A DNA stretch of 51,539 nucleotides from Spirirestis rafaelensis WJT71-NPBG6. Lineage in GTDB: Bacteria; Cyanobacteriota; Cyanobacteriia; Cyanobacteriales; Nostocaceae. The translations under genes were made by a program, and so were the position numbers. How positions within the stretch are numbered: the first letter of the stretch is position 1; the number at the start of each line of letters is the position of its first letter. Location of the stretch: positions 1-51,539 of the forward strand of contig JAHHID010000055.1 of the NCBI GenBank assembly GCA_019359015.1. Direction: 5' to 3'. Under the pieces are notes generated by a model. That model saw only the letters and a program-made list of their open reading frames with translations. It had not been told where the DNA came from and ran no database searches. Shown in pieces: positions 43,146 to 51,539 of this stretch.

Positions 43146-43280
43146 GCATCACATCAATTTAATAATTTCCTCAATCTGGAGGAGGAGCAAGCGTTGTGAT
43201 AGCGCCTTACGTTAGCTAGAGGAAAGCTAATATTTAACAGCTTAGGATATCAAATATGAGGGCAATTCCACACAAAAACG

Positions 43281-43814
43281 ATGAGCCTATTATTGATAGA
43301 CTTAGACGGCACAATTCGAGAACCACTCAGCGGGAAACAATACTTTCAACATCCTCAAGACCAAAAAATTATTCCGGGTGCTGAAGTTGCTATTGGTACT
43401 TATAAAGATGATTGGATTATTGTCGGCATCACCAATCAAGGCGGAGTTGCCGCAGGGTACAAGTCTATCCAAGAGTGCGTCAGGGAACAGCAGTACACGC
43501 TTGAGCTATTTCCAAAATTAAGGGAAATTTACTTCTGCCCTGACTTTGAAGGCAGTAAATGCTTCCGCGTCACTCGCCACAATGTCCACAACCATAGTAA
43601 AACTAAATGGTCTGGACAATATCGCAAACCCGGAGCCGGGATGTTGCAGTTGGCAATGGTTCGGCACAAACACACTCCGGAAAATACCTATTATGTAGGC
43701 GATCGCCCCGAAGATGAAGCTGCTGCCCGTCGTGCAGGGGTACACTTCCAATGGGCAAAAAATTGGATTGAGCAACATCAGGTGACGAGCATCTCTCAAC
43801 TTGCAGAAATCTGA
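43281..43814 (+). CDS. HAD-IIIA phosphatase (histidinol-phosphatase/polynucleotide phosphatase type)
   Basis: The 177-residue protein has HAD motif I DLDGTIREPL (residues 7-16; DxDGT), motif II in GITNQGGVAAG (T/S-N-Q-G as in HAD-IIIA), YFCPDFEGSKC, RKPGAGM (motif III K-P) and motif IV YYVGDRPEDEAAARRAGVHF. This fits small-substrate phosphatases such as GmhB or HisB-N. GmhB-type Cys ligands are only partly present (CPD, CF). It acts in the cytoplasm; the substrate is not known. Confidence 0.87.
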   Translation: MSLLLIDLDGTIREPLSGKQYFQHPQDQKIIPGAEVAIGTYKDDWIIVGITNQGGVAAGYKSIQECVREQQYTLELFPKLREIYFCPDFEGSKCFRVTRHNVHNHSKTKWSGQYRKPGAGMLQLAMVRHKHTPENTYYVGDRPEDEAAARRAGVHFQWAKNWIEQHQVTSISQLAEI

Positions 43815-43984
43815 ATAGGAAACAATTAATCCAGAAACCAAAAAATTTAGTGACAGCGTTAATTAATAATTAATAGCTGAACACCACACTAACGATATTC
43901 TTTAAAATATCCGATTTAACGCTCCAAGTTAATACTAGTATTTAGCTTTCTTTCAAGAATCTTAGATATAAGGAGATGTCGCAA

Positions 43985-44374
43985 ATGCAGATTGACGAAC
44001 TGAAACAGAAATATGCAGCAAATGAGAGAGATTTTTCAGGAATTGACTTGGGTGGAGCCGATCTCACTGGAGTTGACTTGAGCGGAATCAACTTGACTAA
44101 AGCGAATTTGAGTAAGGCAATGTTAACAGAAGCAAACCTGAGTGAAGCCAACCTCCGTGAAGCAAACTTGATAGGAGCCAATCTAGATAGAGCCAACATG
44201 ACAGCAGCCAATCTCAGTGGAGCTAATCTTAATTCGGCTGACGTGCGTGAGGCAAATCTGACTGGAGCGGATTTGAGTGAATCTAATTTAAGTTGGGCTA
44301 TCTTCAGGGGTAGCAATTTAACAGATACTAATCTAACCGGGGCTGACTTGGATGGCACAAAGCTGCCTGATTAG
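43985..44374 (+). CDS. pentapeptide-repeat protein A
   Basis: The 129-residue protein begins MQIDELKQKYAANERDFSGI and is followed by about 20 pentapeptides A(D/N)LxX with no signal peptide. The ATG at 43985 has AAGGAG at the right distance; the ATG at 43976 touches that site and is unlikely. The N-terminal 20 residues match those of the second pentapeptide protein at 45234 (EELRQLYAAGERDFS). The two are paralogues flanking an acidic protein. The function of such cytoplasmic beta-helices is unknown. Confidence 0.87.
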   Translation: MQIDELKQKYAANERDFSGIDLGGADLTGVDLSGINLTKANLSKAMLTEANLSEANLREANLIGANLDRANMTAANLSGANLNSADVREANLTGADLSESNLSWAIFRGSNLTDTNLTGADLDGTKLPD

Positions 44375-44713
44375 TTACTATTTTTTGGTTCAAGTTTGAG
44401 AAGCAAACTCATGGCGATTAAATAGCAATACCAACTTTGTTTGTAGTTAAGATCTCATTGAAAACTTAAATAGAATAATTAGCAAAGTAAGTTCAAGCAA
44501 TCGTAGATTTATCTATCGTCAGACTAATTGCCAAAAGTTAATTGAATTGTGTTGAGTGATAAGCGATGTCTGACGAGAAGGGTGGACGGGTTTCCACAGC
44601 ATAAAGCAAGTGGCATCCAAGACTGCGACCCCCTCACCGCTTTGCGCCTACATCTGCTATGCAAAATACTTCATTACCCTTATTTTCCTACTACTAATAT
44701 TGAGGCTAACAAT
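44375..44713. other. intergenic region
   Basis: A frame extends upstream of the next gene from 44549, but it has no homology and no start signal. No repeats are seen. Confidence 0.3.
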
Positions 44714-45109
44714 ATGAGCGAGAACGACCCATCTTTATCAAATCCAGCTATTACCCCAGATCAATCTACTATTGCATCCCAGCAAGCTCAACCTCATACA
44801 CCCACTAATGTTGCAGGAAGTGCAATGCTAGATGCACAAGCCGCAGCAGGAGGAAACGAACCAGAGGGAGATCCAACTAACTTTCCTATTGCCACCAACT
44901 TTACAAAAGCTGATGCAACTGGCGATCCCAAAACTGCTGGAGCTTCTACTATCATGGGACCTTATTCTACAGACAAGCAGATCTCAGAAAAGGGTTCTGT
45001 CAACCTCCACAATAATCCAGATGTTCCGAGCGATGAGATGCAAGGAACTTTGCCTAATACTGACCGTATTGGGATGCCGATTGATGCTGAAAACAACCTT
45101 CAAGAGTAG
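44714..45109 (+). CDS. acidic low-complexity protein of unknown function
   Basis: The 131-residue protein starts MSENDPSLSNPAITPDQSTI and is rich in Asp, Asn, Ala, Pro and Thr with no hydrophobic core (GGNEPEGDPTNFPIATNFTK, GASTIMGPYSTDKQISEKGS, NLHNNPDVPSDEMQGTLPNT). It is probably disordered in solution, like some desiccation- or stress-related cyanobacterial proteins (inference only). The ATG at 44714 has GAGG 10 bases upstream. It is flanked by two pentapeptide genes on the same strand. Confidence 0.65.
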   Translation: MSENDPSLSNPAITPDQSTIASQQAQPHTPTNVAGSAMLDAQAAAGGNEPEGDPTNFPIATNFTKADATGDPKTAGASTIMGPYSTDKQISEKGSVNLHNNPDVPSDEMQGTLPNTDRIGMPIDAENNLQE

Positions 45110-45233
45110 TCTAGAGCATCTTATTTTTTGGATCTCCCGAAATAAGTGTTCTGACTTTGAAGTATTTTCAGTAATCCATCATTTCAACAAAAAGCTCAAG
45201 TCTTTTATTTGAACAAAAACGGAGTGTTAGCCG

Positions 45234-45779
45234 ATGAACGTAGAAGAACTCAGGCAACTATATGCCGCAGGAGAGCGAGACTTTAGTATCGCTGACTTGA
45301 GGGGTGCAGCCTTAAAAAACATCGATCTCAGTGGTGCAATCTTACATGGGGCGATGCTGGATGAAGCAAATTTGCAACAAGCAAATCTCAGTCGGGCTGA
45401 CTTAAGCGGGGCTAGGCTCAATGGTGCAGATTTAACAGGGGCTAATCTAAGTAAAGCCGATTTGAGTGATGCAATTCTTGACAATGCAATATTAGAAGGT
45501 GCAATTCTTGATGAAGCCGTTTTAAATCAGGCTGATCTCAAAGCTGCTAACTTGGAACAGGCGATTCTTACTCAGGCTGACATCCGTGAAGCTGATCTGA
45601 GTGAAGCTAATTTAGAAGCAGCAGATTTGAGCGGGGCAGATTTGGCGATCGCGGATTTGCATCAGGCAAATCTGCACCAAGCTGCATTAGAAAGAACCAA
45701 TCTCACCGGAGCTAATTTAGAAGATGCCAATTTAGAGGGGACTATTTTAGAGGGCGGCGACAACAATCTTGCAACCTAA
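45234..45779 (+). CDS. pentapeptide-repeat protein B
   Basis: The 181-residue protein begins MNVEELRQLYAAGERDFSIA. The rest is about 31 pentapeptide repeats (ADLSGARLNGADLTGANLSK, ADLSEANLEAADLSGADLAI) forming a regular right-handed beta-helix. No signal peptide. It is a longer paralogue of the protein at 43985 and has the same N-terminal cap. It may be co-transcribed with the acidic protein 125 bp upstream. Confidence 0.88.
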   Translation: MNVEELRQLYAAGERDFSIADLRGAALKNIDLSGAILHGAMLDEANLQQANLSRADLSGARLNGADLTGANLSKADLSDAILDNAILEGAILDEAVLNQADLKAANLEQAILTQADIREADLSEANLEAADLSGADLAIADLHQANLHQAALERTNLTGANLEDANLEGTILEGGDNNLAT

Positions 45780-45984
45780 GGTGATTTCTAGGAAAGAATT
45801 TACCGATGGAGATAAAATGTACTCTTGATGCGAAGGAAACAGGAGAAAGCATTTTGGATAGGTTAGCCCGAGCAGGCGCACCCAAAGCATTAACATTATC
45901 GCTCTCTCGAAGACTTGCGGTTGGCAGGATCGAAAATGAATGGAGTAGAACGTTGGGCATTTATCAACAGGAACTATTCAATCT

Positions 45985-46134
45985 ATGGCTAAAATTTTTG
46001 AATCCATCACTGAACAACTGCAAGAATTTATTGAAGCTCAACACCTTTTCTTTGTAGGTTCTGCACCCTTAAGTCCCACTGGTCATGTTAACCTTATGAA
46101 AAAAGCTGGGCTTCTGATTTCCATAGTTTTGTAG
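45985..46134 (+). pseudogene. N-terminal fragment of a pyridoxamine-5'-phosphate-oxidase-like gene
   Basis: The 49 residues MAKIFESITEQLQEFIEAQH, LFFVGSAPLSPTGHVNLMKK and AGLLISIVL match the first 40 residues of cyanobacterial PNPOx-like FMN proteins, which continue after H-V-N-L-S with P-K-G. Here the frame is lost after HVNL and stops at 46132-46134. The remaining domain is missing. A continuing open frame in another phase (SDFHSFVENVLKKSALLNME) to 46199 may be its displaced tail. Confidence 0.65.
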
Positions 46135-46252
46135 AGAATGTTTTAAAAAAATCGGCGTTACTAAATATGGAGTTAGCAGAAGAAGGCACAAAGGCGTAGG
46201 GAAGGGGAAAAAATTACAACTGACAACTGACTGATTCCCCATTCCCTACTCC

Positions 46253-48226
46253 CTACTCCCTATTCCCTATGGTCACTGGTTGAACTCCTCTTAGACCAAA
46301 ATGAAACAGAGCATTTTGCACGATTAGTTCCGGCAATATATCCTTGAACATCTGCACCATCTGCTGAATCTGCTCGAAATCATCAGGAGTATCTAGAATA
46401 TCTCGCACTTCTCGCTCACCAACCCACACAGCAGGAGATAGGCGGCTGGCAGCTTCTTCTGCTTTCTGCACGACATCTTGCACGAGAAGTTGATACTCGG
46501 GTCGCTCTCGCCAAAGCTTGATGTCTTCCCAAGCCGGCAGAAAGAAAGCGGGCCATCGTGCTAATGCTTGGTAATCGGAGTTTACAATCGGTACACCCAA
46601 AGTTTGTTTAATATCTTGATAAACTCGTGGCATTTCTGCCGAAATTTCCTGAGCTGACTGCTCGTCTATCAGTTGGATTTGGTGATGACGATTAGCATTT
46701 GGCGCGCGGGGAGAATCGGCACTGCCATCCTGACCTATTACCTCACCTGCGAGTGACCGACTTAGTGCAACTTGCTGGATTAGCAGTTGCGGATTACCAA
46801 AAATAAAAGCGTTAAGTTCTTGCTGGATGTGACGCCGCTGTGCCTGTCCTACCTCAATCTGATAACCTGGTTGATACCAATCATTGATATCGCGATAAAC
46901 ATGCTCAGAAATTGCGATCGCATCCTCTAAAAATGCTTCTGTTTGCATCGCTCTTTTGAGACGTTGCCAAAATAACTGCATCACATCTGGATACATAGCA
47001 TAGCCACGCCAGTTACCAGGTACCCAAGGAATTCCTAAAGTGTCTTGAATATCCTTGAAACAAGCTTGAATTTCAGGTGTTGCTTGGGAAGGTTGGATTA
47101 ATTGGATTTCAGATTTATCAGTTGCGGCAGTTGTTGTCTGTGGTGTTGGCTGCGGTACAACTTGCTGATCTCCAGCCCCATTGCCATCTGCAACGGTAAT
47201 TGTGTTATTACGCCGTGCGGCTCTGTTACTCAAATAGGTTAACCAAGAGGGCGACAAGAAAGAATGGCTGTCTTTTCCTAATGCTCTTTCAGTGCCAATA
47301 CCACCCGATGCGGCAGGTAGAAACCAATTTACCAAAGTGAGCAAATTGGTATTCAGCCCTGGAAAAAGTCCATGAAATCTGGCAGCAATCTGAGCCGGAA
47401 GCGATAGAATTATCTCTGCATCACCTCGCTTCAAGGCGGCAATAGTTTTCTTAGCTACAGCTTCAGCACTCATTGAGAGCAAGGGTAAGGAATCACTGAT
47501 CGTAAACCAAGCATATTCTTTGCGGTGCTGACCTTTAAAGATAACATTCTCAGGAGCGCCTGTGCGGATAAAACCAGGACATACGGTTGTGACACTAATT
47601 CCCTCATTAGCCAGTTCTGTCCGCATTCCTTCCGATAGTCCAGTTAAGGCAAACTTGCTAGCACAGTAGGGCAGCATATGGGGGAAAACTACCTTACCAC
47701 CGATTGAGGAAATATTGACAATTCGCCCTTGATGTCGATCGCGCATTTGGGGCAAAACTGCATAGGTGGTGTATAATGGTGCCCAAAAATGCAACTTCAT
47801 CGCATCGTCGTAGTCCTCCAGGGTCATCACATCCATTGGACCGACAACATCGACGCCAGCATTGTTAATTAAAATGTCGATCGCCCCGAAGCGATCGCGT
47901 ACTTGTTGCACCATCTGCTCGACCTGAGTTTTGTCAGTTACATCACAAGGTACAGCTAGAACTTCTCCACCTCGTTGCTCTAATTCAGTACGCGATCGTT
48001 CCAGCTCGCTTGCATCGCGGGCACAAATTGCCAAACGTGCTCCTGCCTGAATCAACTGGCGTGCTATGACTAGACCTAATCCTCGTGAACCACCTGTAAT
48101 TAGTACAGTCTTGCCGTTCAGTTCGTATATACGTTCGCGCCACCATCGATCCAATAACAGTGAACTCCATAATATACCGATGATGACTAGTGTAAAAATA
48201 AGTAGATTAGGATAGTTTACATTCAT
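46253..48226 (-). CDS. fusion of an SDR oxidoreductase with a DehI-like haloacid dehalogenase-type domain
   Basis: Residues 5-25 are a membrane anchor (LLIFTLVIIGILWSSLLLD). Residues about 38-300 are a classical SDR: TVLITGGSRGLGLVIARQL, ILINNAGVDVVG, IVNISSIGG and YCASKFALTGLSEG with Y-x-x-x-K. After a Thr/Gln-rich linker, residues about 380-650 hold two similar halves (ACFKDIQDTLGIPWVPGNWR.. and RVYQDIKQTLGVPIVNSDYQ.., each followed by an Arg/Trp-rich helix). This is the pseudo-dimeric layout of DehI-type dehalogenases. Whether the DehI catalytic residues are kept cannot be settled by eye. The ATG is at 48226. Confidence 0.85.
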   Translation of the reverse strand: MNVNYPNLLIFTLVIIGILWSSLLLDRWWRERIYELNGKTVLITGGSRGLGLVIARQLIQAGARLAICARDASELERSRTELEQRGGEVLAVPCDVTDKTQVEQMVQQVRDRFGAIDILINNAGVDVVGPMDVMTLEDYDDAMKLHFWAPLYTTYAVLPQMRDRHQGRIVNISSIGGKVVFPHMLPYCASKFALTGLSEGMRTELANEGISVTTVCPGFIRTGAPENVIFKGQHRKEYAWFTISDSLPLLSMSAEAVAKKTIAALKRGDAEIILSLPAQIAARFHGLFPGLNTNLLTLVNWFLPAASGGIGTERALGKDSHSFLSPSWLTYLSNRAARRNNTITVADGNGAGDQQVVPQPTPQTTTAATDKSEIQLIQPSQATPEIQACFKDIQDTLGIPWVPGNWRGYAMYPDVMQLFWQRLKRAMQTEAFLEDAIAISEHVYRDINDWYQPGYQIEVGQAQRRHIQQELNAFIFGNPQLLIQQVALSRSLAGEVIGQDGSADSPRAPNANRHHQIQLIDEQSAQEISAEMPRVYQDIKQTLGVPIVNSDYQALARWPAFFLPAWEDIKLWRERPEYQLLVQDVVQKAEEAASRLSPAVWVGEREVRDILDTPDDFEQIQQMVQMFKDILPELIVQNALFHFGLRGVQPVTIGNRE

Positions 48227-48779
48227 AGATAAATAACTCTCGATGACTTTGCTAGTAATTGAAATTTAAATTTAGCCAAGGCTTTGAAGTTCTTGCAGTG
48301 AAAAGTGCTATTGCCGATCTTAAGTAAACTAAAAGGCTGTTTCCTTCTCACTAAAGTTGTGCTATCTCAACCCTCAAGCTATCGAAGGATATATATAAGT
48401 TTTAAGTTTTGATGTATCAGTTAAAACAGAGATAGTTAAAATTGTAAAATTTTATTATGTTTCAGGGATTTTCTTTTTCTTCTTCTTCCTTTACCCTTTA
48501 CCCCTAAGATGGGAAATAACTTCACCAACCGATTAGCATTGTTTTGATTGAAGTTGACAACACAAATAGTATTAATAAGGACAATATTAATGCCGTGGAA
48601 CTATTTGAGTTTGGTTATTACATCTTCAATAAATAAGATTTATATGTTAATTTTTATGAAATAGTTAACACTTAGCGCTATTTACGGTGGGAGTAGAAAC
48701 ACTTGTCAATCAAAATCAATGGTTGCCTATAAAATACGAGATTAGGCTAAAGCTCTAAGTTATATTCGGACGCTGAAAA
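48227..48779. other. AT-rich intergenic region
   Basis: A pyrimidine tract (TTTCTTCTTCTTCC..TTTACCCTTTACCCC, 48470-48507) resembles the repeats at 33.4 kb. No gene is seen. The last part is the leader of the CheR-PAS gene. Confidence 0.35.
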
Positions 48780-50852
48780 ATGAATGAGACTCAATTTAAC
48801 GCTCAAGCTGAATCGACTGAATCCGAACTAGTCGAACAGCAAGAAAATAAAGAATTATTTGCTACTCATATGCCTGACAGCGAGGATGCTTTGGAAAATA
48901 TCTTCAGGTTGCTGTGGGCTGGCACGAAAATTGAGTTTACCGATTATAAGCACACCATCCTGAAGCGACAAATTATGCGGCGGATGGCTTTGCACAGGTT
49001 AGAAAGGCTGGAGGATTATATTATATATCTTCAGGGCAACTCTACAGAAGTGGAAGCTTTATTTCACGATTTATTAATTCATGTTACTAGTTTTTTCCGT
49101 GACCCGGAAGTATTTGAAGCTTTAAAAAATTACGTATTTCCCAATATTATCAACAAGAAAGCGCTTGGTGAGCCAATCCGCATCTGGGTGGCTGGGTGTT
49201 CAACAGGTGAAGAAGTTTACTCGATTGCCATTTGCTTACTTGAGTTTTTAGGTACTCAGCAAATGCCCACAATCCAAATCTTTGGCACAGATATTAGTGA
49301 GCCAGCGATTGAGAAAGCCCGTTTAGGTATATACATTCCCAGTTTAGTAACTGACATTTCACCAGAACGTCTACAACGCTTTTTTGTCAAAGTGGAGGGT
49401 GGATATCAAGTCTCCAAGGCTGTCCGGCAGATGTGTGTCTTCGCTAAACAAAACCTGATTTCTGACCCAGCTTTTTCGCATTTGGACTTAATTAGTTGTC
49501 GAAATGTATTAATTTATTTCAAACCTCTTTTGCAGAATAAGGTGATACGGCTGTTTAATTACAGCCTCAAACCAACAGGCTTTCTTTTGCTAGGAAGCTC
49601 AGAGAGTATAACCGACTGTTCAGACTTGTTTAGGTTAGTAGACAAAAAGCAGAGAATTTATTCGCCCAATTTGAGAGCTTCTCAGTTCAAGGCTGATTTT
49701 ACCGACAATTATTTTGAACCGAGAATCAATGGTGATAACAGAAATAAACTTGCTGGACAAAGACTTGATTTGTTGTCCCGACAAGCTGACCGGATTGTCT
49801 GCAATAAATACTCCCCAGCAGGTGTAATTATCAACAACGATCTAGAAATTATCCAATTTCGGGGAGAGACTAGTCCTTACTTAACATCTCCACTGGGAAA
49901 GGCAAGCTTAAACTTGCTAAACATGGCTGAAGCAAGTTTGCTATTAGATTTACGTGCAGCTATCCTTGAGGCTAAAGGGTTAGATATTGCGGTGAGAAAG
50001 GAAGGTATACGAGTTACAAATAAAGAGCAATTTAACGAAGTCAATTTGGAAGTTATTCCTTTCAAGATTTTCTCTGACGAAGAACGCTATTTTTTAGTTT
50101 TGTTTGAAAAACTTCCTAAAATAATCGCCTCACCAGATGACAACGTGAAGGTGAAGCCAAGAAGAACAAAGCAAACATTAGCCGAGCAGGAACTTATGGA
50201 GCTAAAACAGGAACTTGCTGCCACTAAACAAGAGCTTTCTGCTACTGAAGGTTATCTGCAATCTATTATTTACGACCAGAAAGCTGTCAACCAAGAACTC
50301 AGGACTATGAATGAGGAGATATTGTCGAGCATTGAGGAGTTACAAAGCACAAATGAGGAACTACAAACAGCCAAAGAAGAAATTAAAGCCACTAATGAAG
50401 AAGTTATTACGATTAACCAGGAATTGAACAGTCAAATTCTCGAATCAAACCAAATCAATAGCGATTTGCAGAATCTCCTGAGCAGTGTCAATATTCCGAT
50501 TATTATGTTAGGAAACAATCTGAGTATCCGACGTTTCACTCCGATGGCGGAAAAAATTTTTAAGCTGACTCGGACTGATGTGGGACGACCGCTCAATCAT
50601 ATTAAGTCAAATATTAACGTTCCTAATTTAGAGCAATTGATTTTAGAGGTGATTGACACCCTAGAAATTAAACAACAAGAAATTCAAGATAAACAGGGTC
50701 ATTGGTATGATTTATGGATACGCCCTTACAAAACTCTAGAAAATCGGATTGATGGTGCGGTAATAGTATTGCTCGATATTGATGCTCGAAAACGCAATGC
50801 GGAGCAGTTGAAAGAATGCCGCGATTATGTCGAAGTGATTTTGACACAATAG
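48780..50852 (+). CDS. CheR-type methyltransferase with coiled coil and PAS domain, 3'-truncated
   Basis: Residues about 35-300 are a CheR methyltransferase: helical N-domain (FTDYKHTILKRQIMRRMALH), SAM site IRIWVAGCSTGEEVYSIAIC, FGTDISEPAIEKARLGIY and LDLISCRNVLIYF. A long coiled coil follows (about 450-555, with ELQSTNEELQTAKEEIKATN), then a PAS-like domain (about 560-680, LLSSVNIPIIMLGNNLSIRR). In cyanobacteria this module is usually part of CheB-CheR-PAS-histidine-kinase hybrids. Here both CheB and the kinase are absent. The frame ends at ECRDYVEVILTQ where relatives continue into the next PAS/kinase. It was probably cut by deletion. Confidence 0.88.
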   Translation: MNETQFNAQAESTESELVEQQENKELFATHMPDSEDALENIFRLLWAGTKIEFTDYKHTILKRQIMRRMALHRLERLEDYIIYLQGNSTEVEALFHDLLIHVTSFFRDPEVFEALKNYVFPNIINKKALGEPIRIWVAGCSTGEEVYSIAICLLEFLGTQQMPTIQIFGTDISEPAIEKARLGIYIPSLVTDISPERLQRFFVKVEGGYQVSKAVRQMCVFAKQNLISDPAFSHLDLISCRNVLIYFKPLLQNKVIRLFNYSLKPTGFLLLGSSESITDCSDLFRLVDKKQRIYSPNLRASQFKADFTDNYFEPRINGDNRNKLAGQRLDLLSRQADRIVCNKYSPAGVIINNDLEIIQFRGETSPYLTSPLGKASLNLLNMAEASLLLDLRAAILEAKGLDIAVRKEGIRVTNKEQFNEVNLEVIPFKIFSDEERYFLVLFEKLPKIIASPDDNVKVKPRRTKQTLAEQELMELKQELAATKQELSATEGYLQSIIYDQKAVNQELRTMNEEILSSIEELQSTNEELQTAKEEIKATNEEVITINQELNSQILESNQINSDLQNLLSSVNIPIIMLGNNLSIRRFTPMAEKIFKLTRTDVGRPLNHIKSNINVPNLEQLILEVIDTLEIKQQEIQDKQGHWYDLWIRPYKTLENRIDGAVIVLLDIDARKRNAEQLKECRDYVEVILTQ

Positions 50853-50939
50853 GGGAACGTCTAATAAGTTCCACATCTAACTTGCATACAGTCAGCAGCC
50901 AGGATACCAATTAATTTGGCAGCATCACAATGGGTGCAA

Positions 50940-50975
50940 AAACGCCCACAGGCTAGAAGCTTGGGGCTAAATAGA
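50940..50975. repeat. module of the dispersed stem-loop family
   Basis: ACGCCCACAGGCTAGAAGCT, then TGGGGCTAAATAG, matches the CAGGCT..AAGCCTGGGGCTAC module at 25.04 and 30.42 kb. A decayed copy (ACGCCCACAAGCTAGTAGTC) follows at 51180. Confidence 0.6.
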
Positions 50976-51000
50976 CTTCTTGCATAAATCAAAAAGAAGA

Positions 51001-51072
51001 ACCCCACCCCGCCTTTAACTTACGTCAAAGTCTCCCCTCCCCGCAGGCGGGGAGGGGTTGGGGGTGGGGTTT
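51001..51072. repeat. G/C-rich palindromic repeat, copy 2
   Basis: AACCCCACCCCGCCTTTAAC, then TCTCCCCTCCCCGCAGGCGG, and GGAGGGGTTGGGGGTGGGGT. It is the inverted-orientation counterpart of 22797-22865. Confidence 0.7.
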
Positions 51073-51201
51073 TGGGGAATGAGTCTTGAGGTCTAATGAA
51101 CAAGGCAGGCTTGGTGCGTATAGCGATACCCACGCGCGGGTGTTGCCGCTTTCATTGGGATGCTCCGAATGCGTGCAAAACGCCCACAAGCTAGTAGTCT
51201 G

Positions 51202-51539
51202 TCAATAAACAATTGAGGGATAAAGACGCTTAAGTTTAATTCGTGCATTTGCGGTAGTAAACTGCCTTTTCCCCAGTGTGTGACAAATTATTTCTGCGTG
51301 CTTCCCAGGCTGCAATCTCAGTTTTTAAAGTAGCTTTGTTAGGAATACGTCGGTCAAGACATTCACGGGCTAAAACACGCTCATTCACTTTCTGCCATGT
51401 TCAGCCAACTAGCATGTTTAGGAGTGTAACGAAACTCAATTCTGTCAAAAATGCGTTTAGCTTCGGCGGGTTCAAAAGCTTTGTAAAGAGATGCTGGAAC
51501 ATGAGTATTAAGTTGGTCATGTACGATGGTAATTTTAGT
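51202..51539 (-). pseudogene. IS630-type transposase fragment with frameshifts, cut by the window end
   Basis: On the minus strand the words TKITIVHDQLNTHVPASLYK, AFEPAEAKRIFDRIEFRYTP and KHASWLNMAESE are typical of the IS630-family DDE domain (D in HDQLNTH, then the last Glu after W-L-N-x-x-E). The frame then meets a TGA. LARECLDRRIPNKATLKTEI, AAWEARRNN and TTANARIKLKRLYPSIVY follow in two other frames to a stop at 51202-51204. At least two or three indels have disrupted it. Its 5' part lies outside the window. Confidence 0.85.

Noticed and set aside
45806-46057. 83-residue open frame before the oxidase stub
   Set aside because: It overlaps the start of a recognisable oxidase fragment in another frame and has no homology I can see; at most a remnant.

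Overview
The window is chromosomal DNA of a cyanobacterium, most likely a large-genome filamentous or heterocyst-forming type. Evidence: psaC (photosystem I), a thylakoid-lumen pentapeptide protein, the purK-6S RNA pair, several cyanobacteria-specific families (DUF4079, DUF1997, DUF29), very frequent HIP1 octamers (GCGATCGC), and many short tandem and palindromic repeats between genes. Genus cannot be fixed from this sequence alone.

Layout. 1-4.6 kb: a truncated peptidase-like gene, a large AAA/WD40 protein and a DUF29 protein whose tail is shifted by a small repeat. 4.6-7 kb: housekeeping (DUF938 methyltransferase, tRNA-Ala, trhO, O-methyltransferase). 7-8.4 kb: an IS200/IS605-type element with a divergent ribbon-helix-helix gene and a tnpB broken by a 22-nt repeat. 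8.7-15.4 kb: secreted small protein, phosphoribulokinase paralogue, radC, tRNA-Val, lumenal pentapeptide protein, purK and 6S RNA with promoter and terminator. 15.6-21.7 kb: M16 peptidase pair, peptidoglycan-binding protein, holin-like membrane protein, cbiG C-terminal domain, coiled-coil protein. 21.8-26.3 kb: repeat-rich and decayed (21-bp tandem array, NB-ARC/TPR remnants between inverted repeats, 13-repeat ankyrin protein, frameshifted ZIP transporter). 26.4-36.1 kb: mostly core genes (DUF4079, DUF1997, SDR, lysozyme-like, menH, CsoR-type sensor, HtrA-type protease, Hsp20, psaC, glmS).

The most striking structure is 36.14-37.27 kb. Immediately after the glmS stop codon, the classic attTn7 position, there are about 14 copies of related ~20-25 bp repeats. 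They form tightly packed outward-facing arrays and spaced opposite-facing arrays, with 5'-TGT...ACA-3' termini, as in the ends of Tn7-like transposons. No transposition gene lies between them, so this looks like stacked miniature or remnant Tn7-like elements at a glmS hotspot.

Beyond it, 37.3-51.5 kb is accessory DNA: UGT-type glycosyltransferase, START-like protein, Tat-type esterase, SDR, HAD phosphatase, two pentapeptide proteins, an SDR-DehI fusion and a CheR-PAS protein lacking its usual kinase end. Between them are fragments of an erythromycin-esterase-like gene, a glutathione-reductase-like gene, a pyridoxamine-phosphate-oxidase-like gene and an IS630-type transposase.

Small dispersed repeats recur throughout. 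In two cases (DUF29 and tnpB) the inserted length explains a +1 frameshift exactly.
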